Below, piece by piece: positions 15,256 through 23,675 of a DNA stretch of 64,000 nucleotides (position 1 is its first letter; the number at the start of each line of letters is the position of its first letter). The notes under the pieces were generated by a model. It did no database searches and was not told the origin of the DNA. It saw only the letters and a program-made list of their open reading frames with translations. The position numbers and the translations under genes were made by a program. The stretch is from Brevibacterium permense (GTDB lineage Bacteria; Actinomycetota; Actinomycetes; Actinomycetales; Brevibacteriaceae). The stretch covers positions 38,455 to 102,454 of the forward strand of contig NZ_QYCP01000080.1 of assembly GCF_025506275.1 (NCBI RefSeq), written 5' to 3'.

Positions 15256-16728
15256 ATGGATCTCAGCATGGTGGCATCGGTGGCGACGACGACGTGGATC
15301 GTCATCGAATACATCGTGAAGATCATCGCGGTCGGTGTGGTGCCGGAGAACCGTCGCCCGTCATCGTCATCGGCATGGCTGCTGCTCATCCTGTTCGTGC
15401 CGATCGTCGGAATTCCCGCTTTCCTGCTGCTCGGCAGTCCTTATATCAACCAGCGCCGGGCGCGGATCCAGGCCGAAGCGAACGAACTCATGCACGAAGG
15501 CGCCGACGACCTGCCCGACGTGCCGCCGTCTCTGGTCGCTGAGCCCGAATTCGTCTCCGTCGCCCAGCTGGGGCGGGCGCTGACCGCACTGCCGATGGTC
15601 ACCGGCGACAGCCATGGGGTGATCTCCGACTACGAAGAGTCGATCGCACGGATGGCCGAACTCGTCGACGGGGCGACTGACTACGTCCACGTCGAGATCT
15701 ACATCATGGCGTGGGATTCGACGACCGAAGTCTTCTTCCAGGCTCTGGAGCGAGCATCTGCGCGCGGGGTCGAGGTCCGTGTCCTCTTCGACCACATCGG
15801 ATCTCGGAAGTATCCGGGATTCCACCGGCTCGGCAAACGACTGAACGCCGCCGGCATCGAATGGCACCTGATGCTGCCGTTCATTCCATGGCGCGGCAAG
15901 GCTCGGCGCATCGATCTGCGCAACCACCGCAAGCTGCTCGTCATCGATGGCAAGAGGGCGATGATGGGTTCGCAGAACATGATCGATTCGAGCTACCTCA
16001 AAAGGAAGAACTCTCAGATCGGCCGGAACTGGCACGACATCATGGTCGAGCTCTCCGGGCCCATCGTCGCCGGAATCGAGGCGGTGTTCTCCACCGACTG
16101 GTATTCCGAATCGGGACAGGCTCTGGGCATCCGCCCGTACGAGCGCGACGGCAACGAGCCCGAAGTCGGCGGGGCGACGAGTGCGATGCAGCTGGTTCCT
16201 TCGGGGCCCGGGTTCACGACCGCTCCGAACCTCAAGGTCTTCACCTCGATGATGTATCTGGCGCAGAAGCGTCTGGCCATAGTCAGCCCCTATTTCGTGC
16301 CCGACGAATCGCTGCTGGCCGCCGTGGAGACCGCGGCCAGGCGTGGGGTCGACGTCGAGCTCTACGTCAGCGAGCAGGCGGACCAGTACATGGTCGACCG
16401 GGCGCAGTCGTCCTACTACCGGTCGCTGCTCGAAGCGGGGGTGCGGATCTTCCTGTATCCGAAACCCGCCGTGCTGCACACGAAGTGCTTCATCGTCGAC
16501 GACGTCTATGCCGTGATGGGCTCATCGAACATGGACATGCGCTCGTTCGGTCTCAACTACGAGATCAGCCTGCTGACCACCGGCGGCGATCTGGTCGATG
16601 ACATCGTCGACGTCGTCGCCGACTACCAGGGCGTCAGCCGAGAACTCACCCTGGAGGAATGGGGGAAGCGGCCATGGCCCCGCCGCTATATGGAGTCCGT
16701 CATGCGCCTGACCTCATCGCTGCAGTAG
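15256..16728 (+). CDS. cls: Cardiolipin synthase (phospholipase D family)
   Basis: This predicted 490-residue membrane enzyme joins two phosphatidylglycerol molecules, or equivalent donors, into cardiolipin. Two N-terminal membrane segments (VIEYIVKIIAVGVV and WLLLILFVPIVGIPAFLLLG) form the PLDc_N region. Two HKD motifs follow: NHRKLLVIDGKRAMMGSQN and LHTKCFIVDDVYAVMGSSN, each with the H-x-K-x4-D pattern. A GTG at 15223 in frame would add 11 residues; ATG 15256 has GTGGGAG close upstream. It is not part of the preceding operon and is convergent with the HAD gene. Confidence 0.92.
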   Translation: MDLSMVASVATTTWIVIEYIVKIIAVGVVPENRRPSSSSAWLLLILFVPIVGIPAFLLLGSPYINQRRARIQAEANELMHEGADDLPDVPPSLVAEPEFVSVAQLGRALTALPMVTGDSHGVISDYEESIARMAELVDGATDYVHVEIYIMAWDSTTEVFFQALERASARGVEVRVLFDHIGSRKYPGFHRLGKRLNAAGIEWHLMLPFIPWRGKARRIDLRNHRKLLVIDGKRAMMGSQNMIDSSYLKRKNSQIGRNWHDIMVELSGPIVAGIEAVFSTDWYSESGQALGIRPYERDGNEPEVGGATSAMQLVPSGPGFTTAPNLKVFTSMMYLAQKRLAIVSPYFVPDESLLAAVETAARRGVDVELYVSEQADQYMVDRAQSSYYRSLLEAGVRIFLYPKPAVLHTKCFIVDDVYAVMGSSNMDMRSFGLNYEISLLTTGGDLVDDIVDVVADYQGVSRELTLEEWGKRPWPRRYMESVMRLTSSLQ

Positions 16729-16843
16729 CCGGGAGTCCGGAGCCTCTTGTGCAGCAGGTGCGATGCTGTGCAGGTGCGGGGCGATCGCATCGCGTGCCGT
16801 GGTGCAGAATTGTGGTCATCTTCGGATAGCTGCGCCCAAACCC

Positions 16844-16892
16844 AGGTCACTATCGGATACTTTTCGCGGCCAGAAGTATCCGTTAGTGACCT
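16844..16892. terminator. Bidirectional hairpin, 19-bp arms
   Basis: AGGTCACTATCGGATACTT (16844-16862) pairs with 16874-16892 with one mismatch and an 11-base loop; AAGTTTTC follows. It lies between convergent cls and HAD genes. The arms are less GC-rich than other terminators here, so a binding site is possible. Confidence 0.6.
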
Positions 16893-16946
16893 AAGTTTTC
16901 GGGGGAGTCGAGTTCATCGCCGGGAAGTGCGGCTGGCCGGTCTGTT

Positions 16947-17768
16947 TCAGGCGGAACCCGTGGGGTCGGGGCCGAGGTCGCCGCGGCTCTCCAGCGGCAC
17001 GTCCAACAGATTGTGGACGCCGTCGACGATCTCGTTGGGTCGGAACGGGAAGCGGCGGACATCCTCGGCGGTGGAGATCCCCGACATCACGAGCACCGTG
17101 TGCATGCCCGCTTCCATGCCCGCGATGATGTCGGTGTCCATGCGGTCGCCGATCATTGCGGTGCTCATCGAATGGGCGCCGATCCTGTTCAGGGCCGAGC
17201 GGAACATCATCGGGTTGGGCTTGCCCACGACGTAGGGCTCGCGGTTCGTCGCCTTGGTGATGAGAGCGGCGATGGCGCCGGTGGCAGGCAGGACGCCCTC
17301 GGGGGAGGGGCCGGTGGCGTCGGGGTTCGTGACGATGAAGCGGGAGCCGGCATCGATGAGGCGGATCGCCTTCGTGATCGCCTCGAACGAATAAGAATGG
17401 GTCTCGCCGACGACGACGAAGTCCGGGTCGTGCTCGGTCATGACGAACCCGGCCTCGTGGATCGCCGTGGTCAGCCCCGCCTCGCCGACGACATAGGCCG
17501 TGCCGTGCTCGACCTGATTGGACAGGAAGTCCGCGGTGGCCATCGCCGAGGTCCAGATGTTCGACTCGGGGACGTCGAGCCCGTTCGAGCGCAGCCGGGC
17601 GGAGAGATCGCGAGCGGTGTAGATGGAGTTGTTCGTCAGCACCAGGTAGGGGATATCGGCCTGACGCCACTGGGCGAGCAGCTCCGCGGCTCCCGGCAGA
17701 GGGTTGTTCTCCTTGACCAGGACGCCGTCCATATCGGTCAGCCAGCAGTCGATCGAATCGCGATCCAT
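16947..17768 (-). CDS. HAD-IIA family phosphatase (NagD-like)
   Basis: The 273-residue phosphatase has HAD motif I at D12-x-D14 (WLTDMDGVLV), motif II in YLVLTNNS, the lysine motif VVGKPNPMMF and the acidic motif IGDRMDTDIIAG. A C2 cap domain between motifs II and III places it in the NagD/p-nitrophenylphosphatase group, which acts on nucleotide or sugar phosphates in the cytosol. ATG 17768 has GAGGAGAG upstream; longer in-frame extensions lack homology. The substrate is unknown. Confidence 0.88.
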   Translation of the reverse strand: MDRDSIDCWLTDMDGVLVKENNPLPGAAELLAQWRQADIPYLVLTNNSIYTARDLSARLRSNGLDVPESNIWTSAMATADFLSNQVEHGTAYVVGEAGLTTAIHEAGFVMTEHDPDFVVVGETHSYSFEAITKAIRLIDAGSRFIVTNPDATGPSPEGVLPATGAIAALITKATNREPYVVGKPNPMMFRSALNRIGAHSMSTAMIGDRMDTDIIAGMEAGMHTVLVMSGISTAEDVRRFPFRPNEIVDGVHNLLDVPLESRGDLGPDPTGSA

Positions 17769-17893
17769 GTCTCTCCTCGAGCTCGGGGTGGGCCGAAGCG
17801 GCTGCTTCCAGCCTAGTCGGGTTGGGCGCAAGTGTGCTGAGAAGTTCGATCCGATGGCGCCGTACCCCCTGTTGAGATCGTCCCAGAGCCCCC

Positions 17894-17950
17894 TTGACGG
17901 GGCGGTCGAAGAGTGTATTGTAGTAATCACTTAATTAAGGGGATGCTTAA
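17894..17950 (+). promoter_or_regulatory. Promoter and candidate operator of the ArsR gene
   Basis: TTGACG (17894-17899) and TATTGT (17916-17921) are spaced 16 bases apart as -35 and -10 boxes. Downstream, CTTAATTAAG (17930-17939) is a palindrome, and TTAAG-GGGATG-CTTAA (17935-17950) an overlapping inverted repeat ending at the start codon, well placed for ArsR autorepression. Confidence 0.6.
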
Positions 17951-18313
17951 ATGAGTATGGATCACGTCTTCGCGGCGCTTGCCGATCCGACGCGTCGGGA
18001 GATCATCGATCGTCTGCGCGGAGGAGACAAGACCGCCGGTGAGCTCGCGGAGCCGCTGCCGATCAGTCGTTCCGCGGTCTCCCAGCACCTCAAGGTGCTC
18101 GAGGCGGCGGGGCTGATCACCCGATCGAAATCCGCGCAGCAGCGCATCGTCGCACTCAATGCGGACGCCCTCACCGAGGCGACCGACTGGCTGCAGGCGG
18201 CGCACGACGAATGGCAGCAGCGCTTCGACAACCTCGACCGCATCCTCGCCGAGGAGGTGCCCGCCGATACATCGACGACCGATCCGTCGACCGCAGATCG
18301 AACTGCGGACTGA
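17951..18313 (+). CDS. ArsR/SmtB family transcriptional regulator
   Basis: The 120-residue winged-helix regulator starts MSMDHVFAALADPTRREIID and has the recognition region ISRSAVSQHLKVLEAAGLI. The metal-binding ELCVCDL motif of ArsR/SmtB metal sensors is absent, so it is of the metal-independent type that commonly precedes an SRPBCC gene. The Thr/Asp-rich tail looks disordered. A palindromic AT-rich site overlaps its ribosome-binding region, suggesting autorepression. It is the first gene of a pair with the SRPBCC protein. Confidence 0.88.
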   Translation: MSMDHVFAALADPTRREIIDRLRGGDKTAGELAEPLPISRSAVSQHLKVLEAAGLITRSKSAQQRIVALNADALTEATDWLQAAHDEWQQRFDNLDRILAEEVPADTSTTDPSTADRTAD

Positions 18314-18336
18314 CCATTGCCCGCAATGACGTACCG

Positions 18337-18390
18337 CGCGACGCAGGCATCACGTACGACGCAGACATCACGTACGACGCAGACATCATG
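18337..18390 (+). repeat. Three tandem 18-bp repeats
   Basis: Three 18-base units (18337-18354, 18355-18372, 18373-18390) share GACGCAGACATCACG-like cores; units 2 and 3 differ at one base. They fill the gap between the ArsR and SRPBCC genes, just before the AAGGAGGAG ribosome site. In one frame they read as repeated TYDADI; the unit length is a multiple of three. Confidence 0.75.
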
Positions 18391-18414
18391 CACGACTCAA
18401 GGAGGAGAACAGCG

Positions 18415-18918
18415 ATGAACGCAGAGAACACAGACACCACAGACAACACAGTGACCGATCCGAACAGCGCACAGGCGGGAGAACCCGGATTCACCATCGT
18501 CCGCGAATTCACCGCCCCGCGCGCCCGCGTCTGGGAAGCGTGGACGAACCCCGACGTCATGGCCCGCTGGTTCCACCCCGAGACGCTGGTCACCCCACGC
18601 GAATCCGTATCCGTCGACCTGCGGGTCGGCGGCGAATACACCTATACTATGCGCATACCAGACACGGGACAGGAGTTCCCGACCGCCGGGAAGTACCTTC
18701 ACATCGACGAGCCCGTCCGCCTCGACTTCACTTGGGGGAGTCCCGGCGAGATCGACAATGCCCCGCGCGTCAGCGTCGCACTTGAGGAGATCGACGCCGA
18801 CCGCACCCGCATGACGTTCACGCTGACCGGCCTGCCCGACGACTCGGGTGAAGACGCCAGTGTCTACGACGGCTGGTCCTCGGCCTTCGTCGAACTCCGC
18901 GCAGAGGTCTCGGCCTGA
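18415..18918 (+). CDS. SRPBCC family protein (AHSA1-like, START fold)
   Basis: The 167-residue cytosolic protein has the AHSA1 pattern: FTIVREFTAPRARVWEAWTN, then PDVMARWFHP and a closing DGWSSAFVELRAEV helix. The fold makes a hydrophobic ligand cavity; the ligand is unknown. An AAGGAGGAG site precedes ATG 18415. It is cotranscribed with the ArsR gene, a frequent pairing in which the regulator controls the binding protein. The first 20 residues are Thr/Asn/Asp-rich and probably disordered. Confidence 0.85.
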   Translation: MNAENTDTTDNTVTDPNSAQAGEPGFTIVREFTAPRARVWEAWTNPDVMARWFHPETLVTPRESVSVDLRVGGEYTYTMRIPDTGQEFPTAGKYLHIDEPVRLDFTWGSPGEIDNAPRVSVALEEIDADRTRMTFTLTGLPDDSGEDASVYDGWSSAFVELRAEVSA

Positions 18919-18990
18919 TTGCGCCCGCGACGTCCGGCACTTGGGCCCGGCGTCGATGTCACGGCTGCGGGCCGCAGTCGCTGCCCCGCG

Positions 18991-19030
18991 GCGGTGGACC
19001 ACTTCAGGAATCGCCGAGGTGGTCCACCGC
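18991..19030. terminator. Hairpin spanning the 3' end of the histidine phosphatase gene
   Basis: GCGGTGGACCAC (18991-19002) pairs with GTGGTCCACCGC (19019-19030); the 16-base loop contains the stop codon of the minus-strand gene. It probably terminates the convergent plus-strand SRPBCC transcript. Confidence 0.5.
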
Positions 19031-19663
19031 AGCGAGCGACCGCAGGGTCCGATTGCCGAACCGATCGTCCTCGGTCAGTTCGGTGATGCACCCGGACTGC
19101 GCGGCGAACGTCGCCCGCCCCATCGCCTCAAGAGGCAGTTCGAGCCACCGACCGATGACGAACGTGTGGGCGAAGCCGTGGGTGACGACCACCTGGTGCG
19201 AGGCTCGCTGCGCGAGGATCTCGCCGACCGCGGCGTAGATCCGAGCGCCGGCCTCGCGCCGCGTCTCCGCACCGTCGATGCCTTCGGCATGATCGAGGCG
19301 CATCGTGTGGTCGAAGGCGCCATCGGGCACGGGTGGGAAGATGAAGCGCTCGTCCAGCCAGGACTGCTCCCGTCCCTCCGCGACCCCATACGACTTCTCG
19401 CGCAGACCCGGGTGGTCGACTGCGCGCGTGCCGAGTCGATCGGCGATCACTTTGGCGGTCCTCCGCGTCCGCTTGAGATCGGAGGTGAACACCGGCGCCG
19501 AGGCGGCCGTCGGGATCCGCGACCGCAGTTCGGAGGCGATGCGATCGGCTTGGAGTTCGCCGCGGGCGGTGAGCTCGGAATCGTGCCACCCGCCGACCCG
19601 GGCCTCGAGATGGTGTCGGGCCTCCGGGTGGGTGACGACGAAGAGGGATCGTGTGATGGCCAT
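19004..19663 (-). CDS. Histidine phosphatase family protein with altered RHG motif
   Basis: The 219-residue protein has the phosphoglycerate-mutase fold: the catalytic-His strand FVVTHPEA (H12), the conserved TSDLKRTRRTAKVIADRLG, the acidic REKSYGVAEGREQSW and the second histidine in VVVTHGFAH. The usual R-H-G triplet is T-H-P here, so the arginine that normally binds phosphate is missing while both histidines remain. It could still be a phosphatase of altered specificity. ATG 19663 is short-spaced from the divergent hydratase gene at 19749. Confidence 0.85.
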   Translation of the reverse strand: MAITRSLFVVTHPEARHHLEARVGGWHDSELTARGELQADRIASELRSRIPTAASAPVFTSDLKRTRRTAKVIADRLGTRAVDHPGLREKSYGVAEGREQSWLDERFIFPPVPDGAFDHTMRLDHAEGIDGAETRREAGARIYAAVGEILAQRASHQVVVTHGFAHTFVIGRWLELPLEAMGRATFAAQSGCITELTEDDRFGNRTLRSLAAVDHLGDS

Positions 19664-19748
19664 GGTGGACTCGATCCTACCGACCCCCGAGTCGCAGGGG
19701 TCCGGTGAATGGCGATAAACTCAAATCACGACGAGTGAGGAGCGTTAC

Positions 19749-20279
19749 ATGAGTGACAAGGTCATTGCACAACGAGGTCTGTGGCTGGACGAGATGGAAG
19801 TCGGAGCCACCTATAAGCACGCACCTGGCCGTACAGTCACCGAGGCGGACAACACCCTGTTCACGGCCGTGACCATGAACACCCAGGCCCTGCACCTCGA
19901 CGCGGCATGGTCGGCCACCGAACCCTTCGGCGAGCGCCTCGTCAACTCGATGTTCACCCTGGCCACCCTCATCGGTCTGTCCGTGTCCCAGCTGACGCAG
20001 GGAACGACAGTCGGAAACCTCGGCTTCTCCGAGGTCAGCTTCCCGGCACCGATGTTCCACGGCGACACCCTCTACGCAGAGACGACGATCCTCGACAAAC
20101 GCAATTCGAAGTCCCGTCCGGGCCAGGGAATCGTCACCTTCGAACATCGCGGCTACAACCAGGACGGCAAGCTCGTCGCGAAGGCCGTGCGCCAGGCGAT
20201 GATGTTCGACTCCAGTCACGAATCTGCGGCGGCAAAGTCCACCGCCGACACCGCCGATCAGACCAACACCGGAAAGTGA
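19749..20279 (+). CDS. MaoC family hydratase (probable methylglutaconyl/itaconyl-CoA hydratase)
   Basis: This 176-residue hot-dog-fold enzyme adds water to an enoyl-CoA. The active-site loop reads TMNTQALHLDAAW, where N-T-Q-x-L-H replaces the D-x-N-P-x-H of R-specific enoyl-CoA hydratases; that form is typical of mesaconyl/itaconyl-CoA-type hydratases. The gene is followed after eight bases by a CitE-like lyase gene, the same pairing as mycobacterial Rv2499c-Rv2498c, which serve leucine and itaconate breakdown. GAGGAG precedes ATG 19749. Function is inferred from that pairing. Confidence 0.85.
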   Translation: MSDKVIAQRGLWLDEMEVGATYKHAPGRTVTEADNTLFTAVTMNTQALHLDAAWSATEPFGERLVNSMFTLATLIGLSVSQLTQGTTVGNLGFSEVSFPAPMFHGDTLYAETTILDKRNSKSRPGQGIVTFEHRGYNQDGKLVAKAVRQAMMFDSSHESAAAKSTADTADQTNTGK

Positions 20280-20287
20280 GCGCCCAT

Positions 20288-21091
20288 ATGTCTCTCGAGT
20301 TCAAACCCGCCTGGCTCTTCGTCCCCGGCGATCGTCCCGACCGGTACACGAAAGCAGCCGAACGCTCGGATATCGTCATCCTCGACCTCGAAGACGCCGT
20401 CAATGAGGCCGACAAAGCTGCCGCACGGGAGTCCATCGTCGACTTCCCGCTCGACCCGACCCGCACGGTCGTGCGGGTGAACTCCCACGATTCGGGCCAC
20501 CTCGGCGAGGATCTGAAGATGCTTGCGCGCACCGAGTACACGGCCGTGATGCTGCCGAAGGCCGAGCTTGCATCCGATGTGTCGATCGTTTCCGGATTCC
20601 AGGTCATCGCGCTCATCGAAACAGCGCTCGGAGCCGTCAACGTCGCCGAGATCGCCGCCGCGTCGAACGTCTATGCGCTGATGTGGGGTTCGGAGGATCT
20701 CATCGCCGACCTCGGCGGAGGCTCCTCTCGCAAGGCCGATGGTGGCTACCGGGACGTGGCCAAGCATGTGCGCAGTCAGACCCTCCTCGCCGCTCGGGCC
20801 CACCGCAAGTTCGCACTCGACTCGATCTGGGCAGACATCCCGAACCTCGAAGGACTGGCAGCCGAGGCCGAAGACGCCGTGCAGTCGGGGTTCTCCGGCA
20901 AGGTCTCCATCCACCCCAACCACGTGCCCGTCGTCCGCGACGCCTTCCGCCCCAGCGACGAACAGCTGACCTGGGCACGGTCGGTGCTCGACCTGGCGAA
21001 GACGGAGAAGGGCGCATTCTCCTTCGAGGGCAAGATGATCGACGCCCCGCTGCTCAAGCACGCCGAACTCATCGTCGCCCGCGCGAACTGA
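20288..21091 (+). CDS. citE: HpcH/HpaI aldolase, CitE-like beta-hydroxyacyl-CoA lyase
   Basis: The 267-residue TIM-barrel lyase shows the CitE motifs WLFVPGDRPDRY (CoA binding), VILDLEDAV (metal-binding acidic residues), VMLPKAE, ALIETALG and KVSIHPNHV. Such stand-alone CitE enzymes cleave citramalyl-CoA, malyl-CoA or 3-hydroxy-3-methylglutaryl-CoA rather than citrate. Immediate linkage to a MaoC hydratase, and the carboxylase operon nearby, suggest the final lyase step of leucine degradation. ATG 20288 follows the hydratase stop at close spacing. The def gene follows after 13 bases. Confidence 0.88.
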   Translation: MSLEFKPAWLFVPGDRPDRYTKAAERSDIVILDLEDAVNEADKAAARESIVDFPLDPTRTVVRVNSHDSGHLGEDLKMLARTEYTAVMLPKAELASDVSIVSGFQVIALIETALGAVNVAEIAAASNVYALMWGSEDLIADLGGGSSRKADGGYRDVAKHVRSQTLLAARAHRKFALDSIWADIPNLEGLAAEAEDAVQSGFSGKVSIHPNHVPVVRDAFRPSDEQLTWARSVLDLAKTEKGAFSFEGKMIDAPLLKHAELIVARAN

Positions 21092-21104
21092 GAGACATCA
21101 CCTC

Positions 21105-21770
21105 GTGAACGCCGCCGATGCGCTCATCGCCGACCAGATCCGTGCCGTTCTCACCGCCGCTGAGGCGGGGGACGGGACCGCGCCCATCGTCGAGGCCGGA
21201 GACCCGATCCTGCGCACTGACACCCGCCCCTTCGACGGGCAGGTCGACGATGCCGAGCTCGAGCAGCTCGCCGAGGTGATGCGAGCGACCATGCTCGCCG
21301 CCCCGGGAGTCGGCCTCGCCGCCCCGCAGGTGGGCATCGGTCTGTCGATGTTCGTCGCCGAAGATCCCGGTGCCCGCGATCCCGAGGTCGCGAAGGTCCG
21401 GCAGCGGGAGCCGATGCCGCTGCGGGTGGTCCTCGACGCGGAGTACGAACGCGCCGGGGCCGACGACGTCGCCTTCTATGAAGGGTGTCTGTCGATCCCC
21501 GGCTACCAGGCCGTCGTCGCCCGCTCGCGCTCGATCGCATTGACGGGCGTCGATCTGCAGGGCAACCCCATTGCCGAGGAGGTCTCCGGGTGGTCGGCGC
21601 GCATCGTCGCCCACGAGACCGATCACCTGTCCGGGGTCCTCTTCCTCGACAGAGCCGAGATGCGATCCTTGGCGACGAACGAATCCGTGGCGAATTTCTG
21701 GCACCAGCCCTCGACACAGAAGGCCGCCGCCGAACTCGGCTTCTCCTTGCCTTCGGGCATGGTGATGTGA
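21105..21770 (+). CDS. def: Peptide deformylase
   Basis: The 221-residue metalloenzyme removes the formyl group from N-terminal fMet. All three motifs are present: GVGLAAPQVG (near residue 69), EGCLSIPG (126) with the metal cysteine, and HETDHLSG (HExxH). An N-terminal extension of about 25 residues and the C-terminal NFWHQPSTQK tail are usual in actinobacterial enzymes. The start is GTG 21105, placed 13 bases after the lyase gene, so cotranscription is likely although the functions are unrelated. Confidence 0.93.
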   Translation: MNAADALIADQIRAVLTAAEAGDGTAPIVEAGDPILRTDTRPFDGQVDDAELEQLAEVMRATMLAAPGVGLAAPQVGIGLSMFVAEDPGARDPEVAKVRQREPMPLRVVLDAEYERAGADDVAFYEGCLSIPGYQAVVARSRSIALTGVDLQGNPIAEEVSGWSARIVAHETDHLSGVLFLDRAEMRSLATNESVANFWHQPSTQKAAAELGFSLPSGMVM

Positions 21771-21874
21771 GCTCTCGCTGCTGCCGTCGGCGGGAACCAG
21801 GGCGGCAATCATCGTGACCTCAGGCCCGTGACCATTCTCACCGGCAATTCAGGCGAGCATGATTCGATGAAGCC

Positions 21875-23089
21875 ATGCGACTTCCCGACATCCCCCACCG
21901 CCATCACCGTTTCGTGCGGACCACTGCTGCTCTCGGCGCCGGTGCTCTCGCGCTCGTCCGCCGCCGCGACGTCTCCGCCGAATATCAGGGCAGCCTGCGG
22001 GGCGCCACGGCGCTCGCCAACGCGGGCCTGACCTGGCTCACCGGGTCCCGGGCCTTCCTCGGCAAGGTGGGCGGATCGAGCGGCATCGACGAATTCTTCG
22101 GAGCCTTATCCACCAGAGGGAGCGGCCCCGTCCGATATGCTTCCTCTCCTGCGCACATCTCTGACGTCGGAGCACTCGACGGCGATGCCGACGCGGATAC
22201 TTGGTGGGACGAACAGGCGAACGTGACGTCCCCGGCGTTCCTCAATCTGGTCACCGCAGCTGGAGCAGGAGCGGCTGCCTGGGCGCTCTGGCCGCTGACG
22301 GAGCGGTTGGCGGAGAAGGTCGATGAGAAGCTTCCGAGCGGCGTCGGCCGTGGTCTCAATGCTGTCGTCAACGGCGGACTAGTCGCGGCGACAGCGGTCC
22401 TTATCGACAAGGTCGAGAAATGGGCCGACGACGTCGAGGAACTCAATTATGCTCCGCTCGAGATCGAACTTCCCGCCCATATCCGCGAATCGGTCGATAC
22501 GCTGTTGTCTCTGCCGCACCCGAACTCGGAGGCCAGCGCCGAGGCGGTCCGAGAGCAGTTCGCCTCCGCGAAGTTCTTCGTGTGGGTCACCTATCCCGAT
22601 TCCTTGTATTCAGGCGATGAACCCGTCGTCCTAAACCCTGAACAGATCGAACAGCTGCTCAAGGACGAGGACATCACTTCGATCGACGTCCGACCCGACG
22701 AATCGACCCCGAGCGCGGCACCGGCTCGGCATATCTACCCGGTCACCGGAATCACCGGCGGCGGCGACGGCGGCACCGTCAGATCGGGCGACCACGCCGG
22801 CCTATCGAGCGGACGTTTGGAACTCACCCTCGACATCGTCGACGGACGTCTCACCAGTGTGGATCTCAACGAGGTCGACGACGAACCATTCGCAGACCTG
22901 CTCTCCGCCGAGGCCCTGCGCGAATCCGTACCCGGCACCCTGCACCCGGGAAGTCTCGACGACGAAGACGGCGGATACTCCTCGAGCTTCGAGATCGCCG
23001 ATGGCGATGTCGAGGATGCCGTCCGCACACTGGAGCGATGGCCGCGCCCGGACGAATACACCTTCCGCCCCGACCGAGGGCGGCCGTGA
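21875..23089 (+). CDS. Unrecognised 404-residue protein
   Basis: I do not recognise this family. The protein begins MRLPDIPHRHHRFVRTTAAL and has one hydrophobic segment near residue 20 and an Ala/Gly-rich hydrophobic segment around 125-145 (FLNLVTAAGAGAAAWALWPL) plus another near 170. The C-terminal half is acidic and predicted beta-rich, with motifs such as RHIYPVTGITGGGDGG and LELTLDIVDGRLTSVDL. It is a complete frame with codon use like its neighbours. It sits between def and msrA on the same strand, with about 100 bases to def and 55 to msrA. Confidence 0.75.
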   Translation: MRLPDIPHRHHRFVRTTAALGAGALALVRRRDVSAEYQGSLRGATALANAGLTWLTGSRAFLGKVGGSSGIDEFFGALSTRGSGPVRYASSPAHISDVGALDGDADADTWWDEQANVTSPAFLNLVTAAGAGAAAWALWPLTERLAEKVDEKLPSGVGRGLNAVVNGGLVAATAVLIDKVEKWADDVEELNYAPLEIELPAHIRESVDTLLSLPHPNSEASAEAVREQFASAKFFVWVTYPDSLYSGDEPVVLNPEQIEQLLKDEDITSIDVRPDESTPSAAPARHIYPVTGITGGGDGGTVRSGDHAGLSSGRLELTLDIVDGRLTSVDLNEVDDEPFADLLSAEALRESVPGTLHPGSLDDEDGGYSSSFEIADGDVEDAVRTLERWPRPDEYTFRPDRGRP

Positions 23090-23144
23090 CCGCTGACCGG
23101 GGGAAGCTCGGGAATAACCTGCGCGCGTCATCGTTATACGTTGC

Positions 23145-23675
23145 ATGAGCGATCTTCGTACCCTCACCCTCGGCGCTGGCTGCTTCTGGTGCCTCGACGC
23201 CGTCTACCAGCGGACCACCGGCGTGAGAGAAGTGATCTCCGGTTACACCGGCGGACACACCGATAACCCCGGATACCGTGAGGTCTGCTCCGGGATGACC
23301 GGCCACGCCGAAGCCCTGCAGGTGACCTTCGACGCCGACATCGTCCCCGAAGACGTCATTCTCGGCCTGTTCTTCACCGGCCACGACCCCACGAGCCTCA
23401 ACCGCCAGGGCTACGACGTCGGCACCCAGTACCGGTCGGCCATGTTCTACCGCGACGAGACCGAGAAGCAGCACTTCGCCGAAGCCATCGAATCCGCGCA
23501 GACACTGTTCGACGACCCGATCGTCACCACCCTCGAACCCCTCGGCACCTTCTATCCCGCCGAGGCGGTCCACCAGGACTTCTACACCGCGAACCCGGAC
23601 AACGGCTACTGCCGTGTCATCATCGACCCGAAACTGCACAAGGCCCGCACCGCTTTCGCCGAATGGGTGAGCTGA
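23145..23675 (+). CDS. msrA: Peptide-methionine (S)-S-oxide reductase
   Basis: The 176-residue enzyme reduces methionine-S-sulfoxide in proteins. The catalytic motif GAGCFWCLDAVYQ places the active cysteine at C13, followed by the family signatures VISGYTGGH, VCSGMTGHAE and TGHDPTSLNRQGYDVGTQYRS. Length is typical. ATG 23145 starts directly at the conserved domain. The stop overlaps the next gene's start (TGATG), forming an operon with the nitroreductase and the MFS transporter. Confidence 0.95.
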   Translation: MSDLRTLTLGAGCFWCLDAVYQRTTGVREVISGYTGGHTDNPGYREVCSGMTGHAEALQVTFDADIVPEDVILGLFFTGHDPTSLNRQGYDVGTQYRSAMFYRDETEKQHFAEAIESAQTLFDDPIVTTLEPLGTFYPAEAVHQDFYTANPDNGYCRVIIDPKLHKARTAFAEWVS

